The translations under genes were made by a program, and so were the position numbers. Below the pieces are notes generated by a model, which did not search any database, was not told the origin of the DNA, and saw only the letters and a list, made by a program, of their open reading frames with translations. Positions 61,480-64,000 of a stretch of 64,000 nt of DNA are shown piece after piece (positions within the stretch are counted from its first letter, which is position 1; the number at the start of each line of letters is the position of its first letter). The stretch comes from Cytospora piceicola (lineage: Eukaryota > Ascomycota > Sordariomycetes > Diaporthales > Cytosporaceae): positions 434,001 through 498,000 of the forward strand of contig JALQBC010000017.1 of the NCBI GenBank assembly GCA_023375675.1. Reading direction: 5' to 3'.

Positions 61480-63990
61480 AGTTAGCCGACAGCCTTTTAC
61501 GGTTTTAGTAGTAGATAAGAGTATATATATTTAAAAACCTGCTATAGGTAATATATATACGCTACCTTAATAACACCTTCCGGTCTATAGACCGGTAAGC
61601 TTAGCTTAACGACGATAAACTAAATAGGTTAGTTTAACTCGTTTAGTAAAGATATAATACTAAATACTTACTTTTCGAAGTAATCTTATTATTAATAAGC
61701 GAACTAAAAGATATTATCGCTTAGTTCGGCTAAGAAATTAAAGATAATATTAAATCGGCCTTTATCCGTACCGTAATTATAAGCCTATTATCTGTCGGCT
61801 TATACTAAGCTTTAATCGTCGCGTATAAAGGTAAGCTTTTATACTTCGATACGTTAGCTTTATAATATATATTTACTCCCCGTACTCGAAAACTCTTTAT
61901 ACTTATTTTAACTTTAGCCGGTATTAATATTTATTTCTTACTTACTACGATCGTCGATATACCTTAATAATTAAATAAGTAGAAGTATAGACTTTTTATT
62001 ATAGAAATATAATATAAGATCGTTTATAAAGGTAACCCGACGGCGGTTATAAGTTAAAGTAAAAGTATCGAAGAGGTTATTAAGCTATAAAAGGCTATAA
62101 TTATCTAAAAGCTCGGCGATACTAAAGATAAAAATAAGCCTAAGGGATTATTTAAGCTTTACGTTTAAAATAACTATATAATTATCGCTAAAGTATATAC
62201 CGACTAAAAGGCTAACGACGAAATGTTCTTAATTACTTTTAAAGATATTTTTACGTTTAGATTAAAAGACTATATATTTCGGAAGAATATTTAAGACGAT
62301 AAACTTATACCCGGCCTTTTTAAAAAAGAGTATAATAAACGCTTTAAAGATATTATAAACAGCTTCCGGTATAACTTTTATTTAATCTTATCCGTTAAAA
62401 TTATAATAGTAAATACTAATAATTTCTTAAACTTATAAGCCTTCGATTTCTTAACTAGCTAAAATACCTTTTTCCCGGCTTTATTATTTATATTATTTTT
62501 AAAGGCTTTTATACTGTTTACTTATCGCTAAAGGGTTTTATACTATTATATAAAGGCTAATATAGTAGTTATAATAAGCTTTTTAAACTAAGTAAAAGGC
62601 TAGACTTAGTTTCTTTTCGACTTTATAATCGGCGTATATTAGTAAAAAGTCTTATAAGATTTCGAAACTCTTTAAGCTTAACGCTTTCCTATTTTTTAAT
62701 AGCTTACTATAGCTATAAAGAACTTAATAGTAGCTTAACGTTTATTAAGGTTTTTTAAGATATATTAGGCTCGGTATAAGTAATAGGCTAAGTAAATAAA
62801 CGAAAACTTTAAAATAGTATTTTAAACTGTTTCGATAAAGAAGAAAATATAAATCGTAACGAAAAAGCTCGTAAAAGCTAAATATCCGCTTCTTACGTTT
62901 TAATATAAATCGAACAGATCTTTTAATAACGTATCGGTTTAAAAGGTATCTCGGATTTAATAAGGCTGCTTAGCTATTTTTATAAGTTATAGCCTTAGCG
63001 AATCGGAATTTAAAACCTATATACTTCTCAACGGTATATATATCTATCCTTTCTATATCTTTTATTATAGCTAGCTACACTCCTTTAACTATATAATCGG
63101 TATTTTATATACTATATTAGTTTCGTTTTATTTTTATACGGCTTATAATAAAGTTATAACGCGCTATAACCTTTATAAGCTTAAACTAAGTATTTATTAA
63201 AAGCGATTCTTTTTTTAGATTATTTATAACGTCTTATAATAAGTCGTTTAAGCTGTTTAAAAGGTTAGTAACCGGCGGTTAAGTAAAAACCGCTATTTAC
63301 TAAACTTTATACTCGAAGTCTAGTAGTCGATTATAAACCGTTAAGGCTTTCTAATTATACTATTCGAGTATAGCTTTTTCCGCTATATATTTACTATACG
63401 AAAACCTCTAAACTTAGTAATATTTTCGGAGTATTAAAGTTTTTTATTATCGGTAGTTAAATTTATTAAATATCTAGACTTATTCAATCCGGTCGAGAGC
63501 TTTTAAAATAAGTTTCGTAACGTTACTTAAGATAGTAATATTACTAATAAAGTTATAAGTAAGTCGGATCCTTTATTTTAGCTAGCTTAGTTTATTTACT
63601 TATTATAGATTTTAATAAAAGGTTTATTTTAAAAGCTTAACCTTAAACTTAATAAAGAACGATAAGCTTTAAAGGAACGTTTTAAGATAAAAGCCTTTAA
63701 CTCTTCGTTTTCCGACCTTAATATACTAAACCTTTTATACGTCTAACTTATAAATAGTTAAGACTAGCCGCTTTATTTCCGATACTTATACCTATACTAC
63801 CCTCTTTTTAACCTCGACGCCGGTTAGTATTAATATTATTTTAACCGTTTTTATAGTAAGTAAAGGTATAGGTATAATAATTACTAAAGGTTATTTTCGA
63901 ATTAAAAAGCTTTAAAAGCTTATCGGGATATTAACTTTTATCTCGATATAGAAGGAGTTTTCGATTAAGCTTATAAGTTCTTTTAAAGAT
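61480..63990 (+). pseudogene. RIP-decayed coding remnant, unassigned
   Basis: Plus-strand frames remain readable over long stretches with only TAA/TAG interruptions. The clearest is about 62030-62470, in frame with CCT at 62139, reading PKGLFKLYV and, after stops, ANDEMFLITFKDIFTFRLKD. Its composition is protein-like and quite unlike the flanking simple repeats. I could not match it to reverse transcriptase, integrase, recombinase or transposase motifs. It may run past the window end. Confidence 0.35.
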
Positions 63991-64000
63991 ACCTTTATTA

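Larger units (their letters stand above)
35985..64000. repeat. RIP-mutated A+T-rich block (decayed repeats, no intact gene)
   Basis: From about 35985 to the window end the sequence changes abruptly to A+T-rich DNA riddled with stops in all frames. CpA and TpG are almost absent, while CpG, CC, CT and TpA remain. Between 37792 and 38264, for example, I find no CA or TG at all but many CG. This is the expected end state of repeat-induced point mutation (CpA to TpA on both strands), which acts on repeated DNA. Within it only decayed coding remnants, tandem arrays and diverged duplications are recognisable; the notable ones are listed separately, and in the remaining stretches I see nothing identifiable. 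It could be a TE graveyard, pericentromeric or subtelomeric DNA. Both the repeat nature and the genomic location need genome context. Confidence 0.9.

Overview
The window reads as nuclear DNA of a filamentous ascomycete (Pezizomycotina, most likely a Sordariomycete). The protein-coding genes have short introns of about 50-120 bp with GTRNGT-type donors and YAG acceptors. Their products look like filamentous-fungal orthologues. The right-hand 28 kb carries the signature of repeat-induced point mutation (RIP), a genome defence restricted to such fungi. Species cannot be assigned from the sequence alone.

Layout. Positions 1-36000 are a normal gene-bearing region. In order it holds: the 3' part of a proline/glutamine-rich, probably nuclear protein (+); ribosomal protein uL14/RPL23 in five exons (-); a large secreted Ser/Thr-rich protein (+); a small membrane protein (-); an MFS exporter (-); a 2-oxoglutarate/Fe(II) dioxygenase (-); a single-finger C2H2 protein (-); a gene-poor stretch with a broken F-box-type relic; a TauD/TfdA-type dioxygenase (-); a kinesin-8 motor (-); a single-pass membrane protein (+); a PX-associated/DUF3818 protein (-); and a BuGZ/ZNF207-type zinc-finger protein (+). 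I rebuilt exon structures by matching splice signals to reading frame and to family consensus; the joined lengths are all multiples of three.

From about 35990 to the end the DNA switches to A+T-rich, stop-riddled sequence in which CpA and TpG are almost gone while CpG persists. That is the expected result of saturating RIP on repeated DNA. It contains no intact gene. It does contain decayed coding remnants, including one with a P-loop resembling SNF2 helicases and another reading in one frame for about 260 codons interrupted only by TAA/TAG. It also holds several tandem arrays (35, 36, 17/13, 80, 60, 14 and about 75 bp units), one of which still encodes a 12-residue peptide repeat, and some diverged segmental duplications. 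Such a block could be a TE graveyard, pericentromeric or subtelomeric; the window alone cannot decide.

How the genes relate: most of the left part is housekeeping (translation, mitotic motor, Bub3-type spindle factor, lipid/vesicle factor). The exporter, the two non-homologous 2-oxoglutarate dioxygenases and the C2H2 protein, all on the minus strand between 11.0 and 22.5 kb, could form a small accessory metabolic group, but there is no backbone synthase, so this is only a suggestion.
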